NCBI GenBank assembly: GCA_041530395.1 | Contig: CP136945.1 | Location: forward strand, 620,001 to 684,000 | Length of the DNA: 64,000 nt | Reading direction: 5' to 3' | DNA from: Thermosynechococcaceae cyanobacterium Okahandja | GTDB taxonomy: Bacteria > Cyanobacteriota > Cyanobacteriia > Thermosynechococcales > Thermosynechococcaceae | Shown: in pieces, positions 37,028-45,639 of the stretch | Layout of the letters: each line of letters starts with the position of its first letter | Position numbering within the stretch: position 1 is the stretch's first letter | Position numbers and translations under genes: made by a program | The notes under the pieces: generated by a model | What the model saw: the letters and a program-made list of their open reading frames with translations, nothing else | Databases searched by the model: none | Told to the model about the DNA's origin: nothing

Positions 37028-38845
37028 ATGCCCAACGACGTTGCTCCTGCGCCCATCCATCTGCCGAAAACCAGTGAATCAGAGCAGCTTAAGCGCATTC
37101 GCCACACTACCTCCCACGTGCTGGCCATGGCCGTGCAGAAACTGTTTCCCAAGGCTCAGGTCACGATTGGCCCATGGATTGAGAACGGGTTTTATTACGA
37201 TTTTGACAACCCCGAACCCTTCAGCGAAAAGGATCTCAAGCAGATCGAGAAGGAAATGGTCAAAATCATTAAGCGCAAGCTGCCGGTTATCCGCGAGGAA
37301 GTGAGTCGTGAGGAAGCCGAACGGCGCATTAAAGCCCTAGGGGAACCCTACAAGCTCGAAATTCTCCAGGATCTGCAGGAGCCAATTACCATTTACCACT
37401 TAGGGGACGAATGGTGGGATCTGTGTGCCGGTCCCCACGTTGAACATACCGGGGAAATTAACCCGAAGGCGATCGCCCTTGAAAGTGTGGCAGGTGCCTA
37501 CTGGCGCGGCGATGAAACCAAAGCCCAACTTCAGCGCATCTACGGCACCGCCTGGGAAACCCCCGAGCAACTGGCGGAGTACAAGCGCCGCAAAGCGGAA
37601 GCCCTCCGCCGCGATCACCGCAAACTGGGGAAGGAGTTGGGGCTGTTTATCTTTGCTGACCCCGTGGGTCCCGGCTTGCCCCTGTGGACCCCCAAGGGCA
37701 CGATTCTGCGCTCAACCCTGGAAGACTTCCTCAAGCAAGAGCAACTCCAGCGGGGCTATCTACCCGTGGTCACCCCCCACATTGCGCGGGTGGATCTGTT
37801 CAAAACCTCGGGGCACTGGCAAAAATACAAAGAAGATATGTTCCCGCTCATGGCGGAGGATGCGACTGCCGCTGCCGAAGAGCAGGGGTTTGTCCTCAAG
37901 CCCATGAACTGCCCCTTTCATATCCAGATCTACAAAAGCGAGTTGCGCTCCTACCGCGATTTACCCCTACGCTTGGCGGAGTTTGGTACGGTCTATCGCT
38001 ATGAGCAGTCGGGAGAACTGGGGGGGCTAACGCGGGTGCGCGGCTTTACGGTGGATGACTCGCATTTGTTTGTCACCCCCGAGCAGTTGGATGATGAATT
38101 TTTGAAGGTGGTGGATTTAATTCTGTCGGTATTTCGCTGCCTGCACCTGAACAAATTCAAAGCGCGCCTCAGCTTCCGTGACCCGGGTTCCGATAAATAC
38201 ATTGGCTCGGAGGAGGCTTGGTCAAAAGCCGAAGGAGCGATTCAACGGGCCGTTGAGCAGTTGGGCATGGAGCACTTTCTGGGGATTGGTGAAGCGGCCT
38301 TCTACGGCCCCAAGTTAGACTTTATCTTTGAAGATGCCCTCGGTCGCGAGTGGCAGTTGGGAACGGTTCAGGTGGACTATAACCTGCCTGAACGCTTTGA
38401 TTTAGAGTACATTGCTGAGGACAATACCCGCCGTCGTCCGGTAATGATTCATCGCGCCCCCTTTGGCTCCCTTGAGCGCTTAATTGGCATTTTAATTGAA
38501 GAATACGCGGGAGATTTTCCCTTCTGGTTAGCACCGGAACAGGTACGGCTGCTGCCGGTGGGGGATGAGCAGCGTCCGTTTGCTGAGGCCGTGGCGGCTC
38601 AGTTGGTCGCGGTGGGGGTTCGCTGTCGGGTGGATGGCAGTGGCGATCGCCTCGGCAAGCAGATTCGCAACGCTGAAACTCAGAAAATTCCGGTGATGGC
38701 AATTATTGGTGCCAAGGAAGTGGAAACAAATACCCTCAGCATCCGCAGCCGTGCTGATGGGGATGTGGGTACCGTGGGTGTGGCAACCGTCGTTGCCAAA
38801 TTAGCGGCAGTCGTCAAAGACCCCGGACAGGCGTTAACGTGGTAG
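37028..38845 (+). CDS. thrS: Threonyl-tRNA synthetase
   Basis: 605 residues. The N-terminal TGS domain of E. coli ThrRS is absent; the protein opens with the editing domain (RIRHTTSHVLAMAVQKLFP, later CAGPHVEHTGE), as is usual in cyanobacteria. The class II core follows with KPMNCPFHIQIYKS (zinc Cys), RLAEFGTVYRYEQSGELGGL and MIHRAPFGSLERLIGIL, and the anticodon domain at the end. Charges tRNA-Thr in the cytoplasm. The IS605-type element lies just downstream. Confidence 0.97.
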   Translation: MPNDVAPAPIHLPKTSESEQLKRIRHTTSHVLAMAVQKLFPKAQVTIGPWIENGFYYDFDNPEPFSEKDLKQIEKEMVKIIKRKLPVIREEVSREEAERRIKALGEPYKLEILQDLQEPITIYHLGDEWWDLCAGPHVEHTGEINPKAIALESVAGAYWRGDETKAQLQRIYGTAWETPEQLAEYKRRKAEALRRDHRKLGKELGLFIFADPVGPGLPLWTPKGTILRSTLEDFLKQEQLQRGYLPVVTPHIARVDLFKTSGHWQKYKEDMFPLMAEDATAAAEEQGFVLKPMNCPFHIQIYKSELRSYRDLPLRLAEFGTVYRYEQSGELGGLTRVRGFTVDDSHLFVTPEQLDDEFLKVVDLILSVFRCLHLNKFKARLSFRDPGSDKYIGSEEAWSKAEGAIQRAVEQLGMEHFLGIGEAAFYGPKLDFIFEDALGREWQLGTVQVDYNLPERFDLEYIAEDNTRRRPVMIHRAPFGSLERLIGILIEEYAGDFPFWLAPEQVRLLPVGDEQRPFAEAVAAQLVAVGVRCRVDGSGDRLGKQIRNAETQKIPVMAIIGAKEVETNTLSIRSRADGDVGTVGVATVVAKLAAVVKDPGQALTW

Positions 38846-38926
38846 CGATCGCCATCGGGGGGATGTGTAGAGTCGAGGTACCCAGACGTTACCGATGGCG
38901 TAGTCATGGCTGTAACGAATTATGAA

Positions 38927-40282
38927 CTACCCCACCGCACAGGCGGATGGGGTTTCTAAGACCCCAGATTCCACCGTAGCAGAGGATTTCCGTCTCTTCT
39001 TCTGCCCTAGTTGCTTCATCGAACCCGTATGCTTACGAGTCTCTGAAGTAGAGCTAAGACATCCAAGACTAACGAGGGTCGTTCCAACCCCCGGTTGCTG
39101 ATTCGTTGCAACCTTGTACAACACCATCGCATATCCCCTGTCCCTGGAAATCTCAAAACCACAGTCAGAACAAACGTGATGACGATTGCTAAGTTCAGCC
39201 CATTCTTTGTGAATTGCTCCACACTTAGGACAACGCTGCGATGGCTTGATGTCCCGTGTTGGAAGCTGCAACACCAACCCACCTTTCTGCTCGATCTTGT
39301 ACGAGAGCATCCTGTTGAGAGTCCCAAAACCGACCGAGAGAATCGATTTGTTGAGTCCTGCTTTTTGCTGCCTACGCTGACTTCCTTTCTTTGCAGCACG
39401 GGTCATCTTCTTTATATCCAGCTTTTCAGTCACTCCGATGTCATAACGACGTGCAATCTCTGAAGTGACCTTGTGTTGCCAGTCTGTACGCTGACGTGCA
39501 ACCTTAGCGTTTAGATTAGATTCCCGTTTGTTGATTTTCCGCCAACGACGTGAAGCCTTGACCCCTTTCTTTGGGGCGCGCTTCCGTCGTTTTTGTTTGG
39601 CAACTTTGCGAACTTGCTCATCATTTTTATGGGTGAAACGAGGATTTTCGATTTCCTCAAATTTAGACCCATCAAACAACGTCAGAGCCGTTTCAGTCCC
39701 CAAGTCATAGGCCACAATCGACTGATACGACAGTTCAGACTCAGAGCCAAACTTCGGTGCGGGGGTGACAACCTCAACAGTGAAGGATGCAAACCACTGG
39801 CGCTTAGACGGCTTGTAAACAATGGTGAGGGTCGTTGGAGTCCCCCAATCTTTCGCCTTTCCACGCATCTTGACGGTGATACCCAAATCATTCAGCTTCA
39901 CCGTTCCATGCTTGCCAGTGCTGTCAACTTTCCATCCAGACTTTGCAGGATACCCCCATCCTGAGTATTTGCGAATCGATTTGAATTTCGGCTTACCGTG
40001 CAATCCCTTGAAGAATGACTGGTATGCCAAATCAACTCGTTTCACCATTGATTGCAGTGCTTGCGAGTGCAGCATTGCAAATTCTTCCCATTCCGCCTTG
40101 AATTCGGGCAGGAGGTTTTGCTGGTCAAAGTAGGTAATCAACTTGCGATGATGCTTATACTCGAATTGACGATGCGAGATACAAGCATTGTAGAGATAAC
40201 AGTGCAAACGACGTGCCGCAAACAAGGCTTTTTCTTGCGCCTTGTTTGGATACAGTCGAAATGTCTGTTTTCTCGTTACCAC
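38927..40282 (-). CDS. tnpB: RNA-guided endonuclease TnpB (IS605 OrfB)
   Basis: 451 residues from a GTG start. The RuvC residues are probably Asp193 (AYDLGTE), Glu286 (GVTEKLDI) and Asp381 (ISRDRGYAM); the zinc ribbon is CPKCGAIHKEWAE with HHVCSDCGFE. All are present, so the nuclease looks intact. The usual DRDxNAA end is altered to SRDRGYAM, seen in many cyanobacterial TnpBs. Relatives cut DNA guided by an omega RNA made from the 3' end of the gene and the right end of the element, here toward 38930; the final residues are coded within the terminal hairpin. It promotes retention of the element at its donor site. Confidence 0.92.
   Translation of the reverse strand: MVTRKQTFRLYPNKAQEKALFAARRLHCYLYNACISHRQFEYKHHRKLITYFDQQNLLPEFKAEWEEFAMLHSQALQSMVKRVDLAYQSFFKGLHGKPKFKSIRKYSGWGYPAKSGWKVDSTGKHGTVKLNDLGITVKMRGKAKDWGTPTTLTIVYKPSKRQWFASFTVEVVTPAPKFGSESELSYQSIVAYDLGTETALTLFDGSKFEEIENPRFTHKNDEQVRKVAKQKRRKRAPKKGVKASRRWRKINKRESNLNAKVARQRTDWQHKVTSEIARRYDIGVTEKLDIKKMTRAAKKGSQRRQQKAGLNKSILSVGFGTLNRMLSYKIEQKGGLVLQLPTRDIKPSQRCPKCGAIHKEWAELSNRHHVCSDCGFEISRDRGYAMVLYKVATNQQPGVGTTLVSLGCLSSTSETRKHTGSMKQLGQKKRRKSSATVESGVLETPSACAVG
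38930..38952 (+). repeat. IS end hairpin at the tnpB side
   Basis: CCCCA and CCG at 38930-38937 pair with CGG and TGGGG at 38944-38952 with one bulged A. It lies within the last codons of tnpB and is probably both the right-end TnpA recognition structure and the 3' part of the omega RNA scaffold. Confidence 0.75.
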
Positions 40283-40368
40283 AGGACGATTTCCTTGACC
40301 TAGTGCTGACTCGATATTTGCAACTACAATGAGTATAGCCCATTTTTCGGGACTGACTAGAAATCGAT

Positions 40369-40812
40369 ATGACTCAACTTAGAAAAGGTTCTCACGTTGT
40401 TTTCAGGATTCACTTGCATATCGTATTTGTTACAAAATACAGGCGTGAAGTGCTGACCCAACCCATGCTTGAAGCGATGAAACCAGTTCTGGAACGGGTG
40501 TTGTCTGCAAATCAAAGTTCTCTAGTTGAGTTCAATGGTGAACCGGATTATGTTCATCTCCTAATTGATTTACACCCAGATAATAATATTTCTGATCTGA
40601 TAGCGTCACTCAAATCCACATCTAGTCGAATTCTCAGGCAACAGTTCAAGGAAGAAATCGATAAAGTCTATCGGGGAAAAGCAAAACTCTGGCATGATTC
40701 TAAGTGCATCATTTCTTGTGGAGGTGCGCCGCTAGAGACTGTCAAAGAGTATATTCAAAGTCAATCCGGTGGGAGAGCTTGCGCCCTGTCGCTATCCATC
40801 CCCACCGTGTAG
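40369..40812 (+). CDS. tnpA: IS200/IS605 TnpA transposase, HUH motif altered
   Basis: 147 residues. The Y1 transposase fold is clear (RIHLHIVFVTKYRREVLT; LIASLKSTSSRILRQQF), and the catalytic Tyr128 is in VKEYIQSQ. The metal motif, normally DHVHLL, reads PDYVHLLIDL: the first His is Tyr61 (codon TAT at 40549-40551), one transition from CAT. Loss of this metal ligand should abolish or weaken cleavage. The C-terminus (ALSLSIPTV) is read through the end hairpin. The copy may therefore be immobile unless another TnpA acts on it. Confidence 0.88.
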   Translation: MTQLRKGSHVVFRIHLHIVFVTKYRREVLTQPMLEAMKPVLERVLSANQSSLVEFNGEPDYVHLLIDLHPDNNISDLIASLKSTSSRILRQQFKEEIDKVYRGKAKLWHDSKCIISCGGAPLETVKEYIQSQSGGRACALSLSIPTV

Positions 40813-40822
40813 GCGGATGGGG
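40800..40822 (+). repeat. IS end hairpin at the tnpA side
   Basis: Same 23-base structure as at 38930-38952 with three changes in the loop, in the same orientation. The tnpA stop codon (TAG, 40810-40812) lies in its loop region. Same orientation at both ends is typical of IS605 subterminal hairpins. Confidence 0.75.
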
Positions 40823-41132
40823 AATTCCGCGAGAAGAGTTAAGGTTTATAGGGTGCCGTTCATCGATCGCTATGAGGCAGATACTGGCCAATCTTAACTA
40901 GGATGCCTATGGTCAGGGAGGTTCGTCAAGTGTAGATTGCCGATACTTTCGTCGTAGAATCCACCCGTTACAGGAGGGGAGCACGCTCATTACCCTGAGC
41001 ACTGGAAGTCTCCCCCATTCGTGCAGGTCTGTAGTTGCCAGTGGCTACCGTAGCAGGCTGTAAATAGTCTAGCTGAGATCCGGCGCGAACGATGCTAATT
41101 CATTACGTTTAAGCACTTGAGGAGAAGCAGGG
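40823..41132. other. Intergenic stretch after the IS element
   Basis: 310 bases between the IS hairpin and a glycosyltransferase gene. No gene, tRNA or terminator was recognised. It must hold the left junction of the element and the glycosyltransferase promoter; a good ribosome site, GAGGAGAAG, is at about 41118-41126. Confidence 0.4.
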
Positions 41133-42212
41133 ATGCGAATTGCACAGATTGCTCCGTTGTGGGAACGGGTACCGCCACCCGCCTATGGTGGCACTGAACT
41201 GGTTGTTAGCGTGTTAACGGATGAACTGGTGCGGCGCGGTCATGAAGTAACCCTGTTTGCAACGGGGGACTCTGTGACCTTGGCACACCTAGAGCCGATT
41301 TGCCCTGAGCCGCTACGCCTCAAGGGGGTGCTGCCCCCCGAAGGAGCCGTCTATGAACAAATTCAGCTTAGCCATGTGTTTCAGCAGGCGAACAAGTTTG
41401 ACATTATCCACTCCCATGTGGGCTATCCGGCCTTGCCCTACGCCAACCTCACGAAAACGCCGGTGGTGCATACGCTGCACGGGATTTTTACGCCGCTTTT
41501 TGAACAAATCTTTGTGCAGCACCGCAACCAAAATTTTGTCAGTATTTCCAATTCACAACGCCGTCCCGATTTGCACCTAAATTACGTGGCAACGGTATAT
41601 AACGCGATCGCCACCGAGCGGTTTCAGTTTTACCCCCAACCGGATGAACCGCCCTACCTCGCATTTTTGGGGCGGATGTCTATTGAGAAAGGCCCCCACC
41701 TCGCGATCGCCATTGCCAAGGCCACGGGCATTCCCTTAAAGATGGCGGGCAAAATTGATTTTGACAACGAAAACTTTTTTAGGCAAGAGGTGGCTCCCCA
41801 CATTGATGGTGAACAGATCCAATTTTTAGGGGAAGCCGACCATGCCATGAAAAACGACCTCATGGGACGGGCGATCGCCACCCTCTTCCCCATTACGTGG
41901 CAGGAGCCGTTTGGCCTTGTGATGGCAGAGTCGATGGCTGCGGGCACGCCGGTGATTGCCATGAATTTAGGTGCCGCACCCGAGGTCATTGCCCACGGCA
42001 AGACGGGCTTTCTGTGCGATACCGTTGAGGCGTGTGTGGCTGCCGTGCAACAGATCCACACCATTGATCGGGCGGCCTGCCGTGATCATGTGGAAACTCA
42101 TTTCCGCGTAGAGCGGATGGTGGATGGCTACGAAGCCGTGTATGAAAAAATTGTCGGCCAGCGCTGTGCTCAAAATGGCTACATCCATGCGCCGGTCCCC
42201 CTGAGCCGCTAA
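41133..42212 (+). CDS. GT4-family glycosyltransferase
   Basis: 359 residues, GT-B fold. The N-terminal half starts RIAQIAPLWERVPPPAYGGT, the acceptor loop typical of the family; the donor half has FLGRMSIEKGPHLAIAIA and the EX7E segment in ITWQEPFGLVMAESMAAGTP. The Arg, Lys and Glu needed for nucleotide-sugar phosphate binding are present. The sugar and acceptor cannot be told. No signal or membrane span. A strong terminator at 42253-42288 closes the unit, so it is monocistronic. Confidence 0.9.
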   Translation: MRIAQIAPLWERVPPPAYGGTELVVSVLTDELVRRGHEVTLFATGDSVTLAHLEPICPEPLRLKGVLPPEGAVYEQIQLSHVFQQANKFDIIHSHVGYPALPYANLTKTPVVHTLHGIFTPLFEQIFVQHRNQNFVSISNSQRRPDLHLNYVATVYNAIATERFQFYPQPDEPPYLAFLGRMSIEKGPHLAIAIAKATGIPLKMAGKIDFDNENFFRQEVAPHIDGEQIQFLGEADHAMKNDLMGRAIATLFPITWQEPFGLVMAESMAAGTPVIAMNLGAAPEVIAHGKTGFLCDTVEACVAAVQQIHTIDRAACRDHVETHFRVERMVDGYEAVYEKIVGQRCAQNGYIHAPVPLSR

Positions 42213-42252
42213 AGTAAAAAATAAGTCAAAAAATGATCTGAATTTACGTCTA

Positions 42253-42288
42253 GGGTGGCAAAATGCGCAAATGCCACCCCTTCTTTTG
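42253..42288 (+). terminator. Rho-independent terminator after the GT4 gene
   Basis: GGGTGGCA (42253-42260) pairs perfectly with TGCCACCC (42272-42279) around an 11-base loop; a T-rich tail CTTCTTTT follows. It sits 41 bases after the stop codon. Confidence 0.85.
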
Positions 42289-42328
42289 ATGGCATGAGAT
42301 GTTTGATTGCTGAACAGCCCAACGACCT

Positions 42329-44674
42329 ATGACTGATCCGAATGCGTTCCCGAATGCGGCTGAGGTACCTAACCCCCAAACCGAAGCATCAGCCGCGGCT
42401 AACGATGCGCTGCAAGTTCTTGAGTTGGGGGATGGCCGCACGTTTGCCCCCCTTGAACCATCAGCGTTACCCACGTGGCCGTGTACCCGTGGCCGACGGC
42501 AACACACGACCCTTACCCTCAAAGATAACGACATCTTTTTAATTACCGATCCGCTGGGGAATATCAACTGCTTTGACAGCGAGAGTGGTACCCATTTGGG
42601 CTTGTTTTGCCGCGATACCCGCTTCTTAAGTCGCCTGGAGCTACAGTTTGAACGTCAGCCGCTAATCCTCCTCAGTAGCTCAGCCCAGCGGGGGTTTGCC
42701 CTATCGGCGTTGTGTGCTAATCCGGAAACCCCAGATATTCCAACGGAAACGATTAGTATTCAGCGGGAGTTGGTGCTGCAAGGGGGCATCCTCGAGGAAA
42801 TGACGCTCACGAACTACAGCCAGCAACCGGTGACATTTGAGTTGAGCATGACTTTTGATGCCGATTTTGCCGATCTGTTCGAGATTCGCGGCTGGGTGCG
42901 GCAGCACAGTGGCGTGCGGTTGCGATCGCTCTCATCGCCGATGCCCCTGTCCCGTGAGACCAGTGCGACCGAGGCAGCGGTTTCTCCCCATACCCTTGTG
43001 CTGGCCTACCGTGGTATGGACGGTATCCTCATGGAGTCCCGCATTGATTTTTATCGCCGCCAGCCCGATGCCCTTGAGGGTTACACCGCAATTTGGCGGT
43101 TGACCTTGCAGCCTCACGAAGTGCGCATCTTGGGCTATCGCCTGCAACCCTTTATTGATAGCCAGCCTGCTTCGTCAGTGAGTATTCCGGCCACCCTCAC
43201 CCAAGCGATCGCCACCGAAACGATGGCCATCCACCACTGGCAGGAGCAAACCACCCACTTCCAAACCGACGATCGCCCCCTCCAGCAAATTCTGGATCAA
43301 GCCACCCAAGATATTTACCTGCTGCAACAGAGCTTCCCCCTCGGCAAACGTACTGACGAGACGGAAATTGCCCTCTCGGCGGGCATTCCGTGGTTTTCTA
43401 CCCTCTTTGGTCGCGATGCCATCATTGCAGCCATGCAGACCCTCATTTTGAACCCCGAGATTGCCCGCAGTACTTTACGGGTGTTGGCCGCCTACCAAGG
43501 GCAAGAGGACAATGCCTGGCGTGATGAAGAGCCGGGTAAAATTCCCCACGAACTGCGGCGGGGAGAAATGGCGCGCTGCCAAGAAATTCCCCATGACCCC
43601 TACTATGGCACGGTGGATGCCACCCCCCTGTGGATCATGCTCTACGCCGACTACTATAGCTGGACGGGCGATCGCGCCTTTATCGAGCAATACTGGCCGC
43701 AGGCGATCGCAGCGATGGCTTGGATTGATCGCAGTTGTGCCGCGGCGGGGGGCTACCTCACCTACGAATGGACGTCGGCTCAGGGACTACGCAATCAGGG
43801 GTGGAAAGACTCCGGCGATTGCATTGTCAATGCCAAGGGAGAACTGGCTAGCGGTAAAATTGCCCTTGCGGAAGTGCAGGGCTACGTCTATGCGGCACGG
43901 ATGCGCATGAGTCAGTTGGCACAGGTCCTCGATAAACCCGCCCTCAGTCAGCAGTGGCGGCAGTTGGCTCTCTCTCTGAAAGAGCAATTTGAACAGGACT
44001 TTTGGCTACCGGATCAGGGCTACTTTGCCCTTGCCTTGGATGGGGAGGGTCGCGCCGTGGATAGTATTACCTCAAATCCGGGGCATTGCTTGGGGCTGGG
44101 GGTATTTAGTGCGGCCTATGCCCAGAGTGTTGCGGAACGGTTGCGCGCCCCCGATTTATTTAATGGCTGGGGTATTCGTACCCTCAGTAGTGCCTCTCCC
44201 GCCTATAACCCGATGGGCTATCACTTGGGATCGGTCTGGCCTCACGATAGCGGGATGATTGCCATCGGCCTGCGCCGCCTTGGCTACACTGAACAAGCCC
44301 TTGAAATTGCCCAAGGTCTGCTGGATATGACGGCGCATCAGCCCTACCACCGTCCTCCCGAGTTATTTTGCGGTTTTGCCCGCACGCCTGATCGTCCGCC
44401 GGTGCGGTATCCGGTGGCCTGCTCGCCCCAAGCCTGGGCCACGGGCAGCATTTTTCACCTGATTCAAGTGATGGTGAACCTTGTGCCGGATGCCCCCAAT
44501 AATTCGCTGCGGATTGTGAACCCGACCCTGTTGCCCACCGTCCACTACTTGGCGCTGCGGAACCTCCGCATTGGCCAAACTTGGCTGGATCTGGAGTTTG
44601 AGCAATCGAATGGGGCAACCGCTTGCCGCGTCGTGCAAAAACGGGGAAACTTGCGGGTAATTATTGAAGCCTAG
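42329..44674 (+). CDS. Glycogen debranching enzyme family (amylo-alpha-1,6-glucosidase)
   Basis: 781 residues. The N-terminal domain (about 70-290) matches the bacterial GDE N-terminal type: FLITDPLGNINCFDSESGTH, GLFCRDTRFLSRLELQFER. The catalytic (alpha/alpha)6 barrel (about 330-760) has STLFGRDAIIAAMQTL, NQGWKDSGDCIVNAKG with probable acid residue, and VWPHDSGMIAIGLRRLGY. It hydrolyses alpha-1,6-linked glucose or acts on related glucans; the exact substrate is open. It precedes the HDAC-like gene by 5 bases, so both are likely transcribed together. A GH77 malQ occurs later in the window. Confidence 0.9.
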   Translation: MTDPNAFPNAAEVPNPQTEASAAANDALQVLELGDGRTFAPLEPSALPTWPCTRGRRQHTTLTLKDNDIFLITDPLGNINCFDSESGTHLGLFCRDTRFLSRLELQFERQPLILLSSSAQRGFALSALCANPETPDIPTETISIQRELVLQGGILEEMTLTNYSQQPVTFELSMTFDADFADLFEIRGWVRQHSGVRLRSLSSPMPLSRETSATEAAVSPHTLVLAYRGMDGILMESRIDFYRRQPDALEGYTAIWRLTLQPHEVRILGYRLQPFIDSQPASSVSIPATLTQAIATETMAIHHWQEQTTHFQTDDRPLQQILDQATQDIYLLQQSFPLGKRTDETEIALSAGIPWFSTLFGRDAIIAAMQTLILNPEIARSTLRVLAAYQGQEDNAWRDEEPGKIPHELRRGEMARCQEIPHDPYYGTVDATPLWIMLYADYYSWTGDRAFIEQYWPQAIAAMAWIDRSCAAAGGYLTYEWTSAQGLRNQGWKDSGDCIVNAKGELASGKIALAEVQGYVYAARMRMSQLAQVLDKPALSQQWRQLALSLKEQFEQDFWLPDQGYFALALDGEGRAVDSITSNPGHCLGLGVFSAAYAQSVAERLRAPDLFNGWGIRTLSSASPAYNPMGYHLGSVWPHDSGMIAIGLRRLGYTEQALEIAQGLLDMTAHQPYHRPPELFCGFARTPDRPPVRYPVACSPQAWATGSIFHLIQVMVNLVPDAPNNSLRIVNPTLLPTVHYLALRNLRIGQTWLDLEFEQSNGATACRVVQKRGNLRVIIEA

Positions 44675-44679
44675 CCCCC

Positions 44680-45639
44680 ATGTCTTATCCCCTCTTTATC
44701 TATAGCGATCGCTTCGCTGCTCACCGCTGCCGCCAGTTTCACTTCGAGCGGCCTGAGCGGTTAACGGTCATTTGCCAGCACCTACGCACCGCGTTTCCCG
44801 CAGCCGTCTGGCGCGAACCCACACCGGTCAGCGATACATTGCATCATTGGCTGGAACAGGTGCATAGCCGCCGCTACCTCGACCAGTTAGCCGACATCAG
44901 TGCCGCAGGCGGGGGCTGGCTCGACCCTGACACCTACTTGAATGAGCACAGCTACGAAGTGGCGCTCCTAGCGGCTCAGGCGTGGCTAGATGGGGTCAAC
45001 GAAACCTATCGCACCGGCCATCCCGTGTTTGTGCTGGCGCGGCCTCCCGGGCATCATGCCTTACGGGAGCGAGGGATGGGGTTTTGTCTGCTGGCTAACG
45101 CAGCGATCGCGGCCCACTACGCCCTTAGCCTAGAGGGGATTCAGCGGGTGGCGATTCTCGATTGGGATGTCCACCACGGCAATGGCACCCAAGCCTTGAC
45201 CCAAGCCGATCCACAACTGGCCTACTGTTCCCTGCATCAGTTCCCTGCCTATCCCTATACCGGCGACCGGGGCGATCGCGGTCCCCATAGCAACGTCCTC
45301 AACCTGCCCATGGCGGCGGGGGCAACCGGCGCAGACTACCAGCAGGCCTTTAGGGAACAGGTCATCCCCTTTTTGCAAGCCTTTCAGCCAAATCTATTGA
45401 TTCTCAGTGCGGGCTACGATGCCCACCGGGATGATCCCCTAGCTGACATTGACCTTGAAGACTCTGACTACGCTTGGATGATGAACCAGTGCCTGCACCT
45501 CTGCCCGCGAATGGTTGTGGGTTTAGAAGGGGGCTATGACCTCGATGCCCTAGGGCGATCGGTGGTGGCTACGGTTCAGGCTGTGGTTGACTACGATGCC
45601 GCTCTAGCACCGACTCATAGACCGCAAGGTACTGCTTAG
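44680..45639 (+). CDS. Histone deacetylase superfamily hydrolase
   Basis: 319 residues, arginase/HDAC fold. Active-site motifs: RPPGHHALRERGMGFC (His dyad), LDWDVHHGNGTQAL (zinc Asp and His) and LSAGYDAHRDDPLADI (second zinc Asp). In bacteria such enzymes remove acetyl groups from small molecules such as acetylpolyamines or from protein lysines such as acetyl-CoA synthetase; substrate unknown. Follows the debranching enzyme directly. The last 71 bases overlap the convergent glycosyltransferase gene. Confidence 0.92.
   Translation: MSYPLFIYSDRFAAHRCRQFHFERPERLTVICQHLRTAFPAAVWREPTPVSDTLHHWLEQVHSRRYLDQLADISAAGGGWLDPDTYLNEHSYEVALLAAQAWLDGVNETYRTGHPVFVLARPPGHHALRERGMGFCLLANAAIAAHYALSLEGIQRVAILDWDVHHGNGTQALTQADPQLAYCSLHQFPAYPYTGDRGDRGPHSNVLNLPMAAGATGADYQQAFREQVIPFLQAFQPNLLILSAGYDAHRDDPLADIDLEDSDYAWMMNQCLHLCPRMVVGLEGGYDLDALGRSVVATVQAVVDYDAALAPTHRPQGTA

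Larger units (their letters stand above)
38930..40822. mobile_element. IS200/IS605-family insertion sequence
   Basis: The element carries tnpB (minus) and tnpA (plus) in divergent orientation, separated by 86 bases. It is bounded by two matching 23-base hairpin sequences in the same orientation: CCCCACCGCACAGGCGGATG plus GG at 38930-38952 and CCCCACCGTGTAGGCGGATG plus GG at 40800-40822. There are no terminal inverted repeats and no target duplication, as expected for single-strand transposition. The true ends lie a few bases outside the hairpins and could not be fixed. HIP1 octamers are absent inside. Confidence 0.88.

Noticed and set aside
40704-40901. Frame across the tnpA end and IS hairpin
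   Set aside because: Out-of-frame shadow of tnpA, with no protein-like features.
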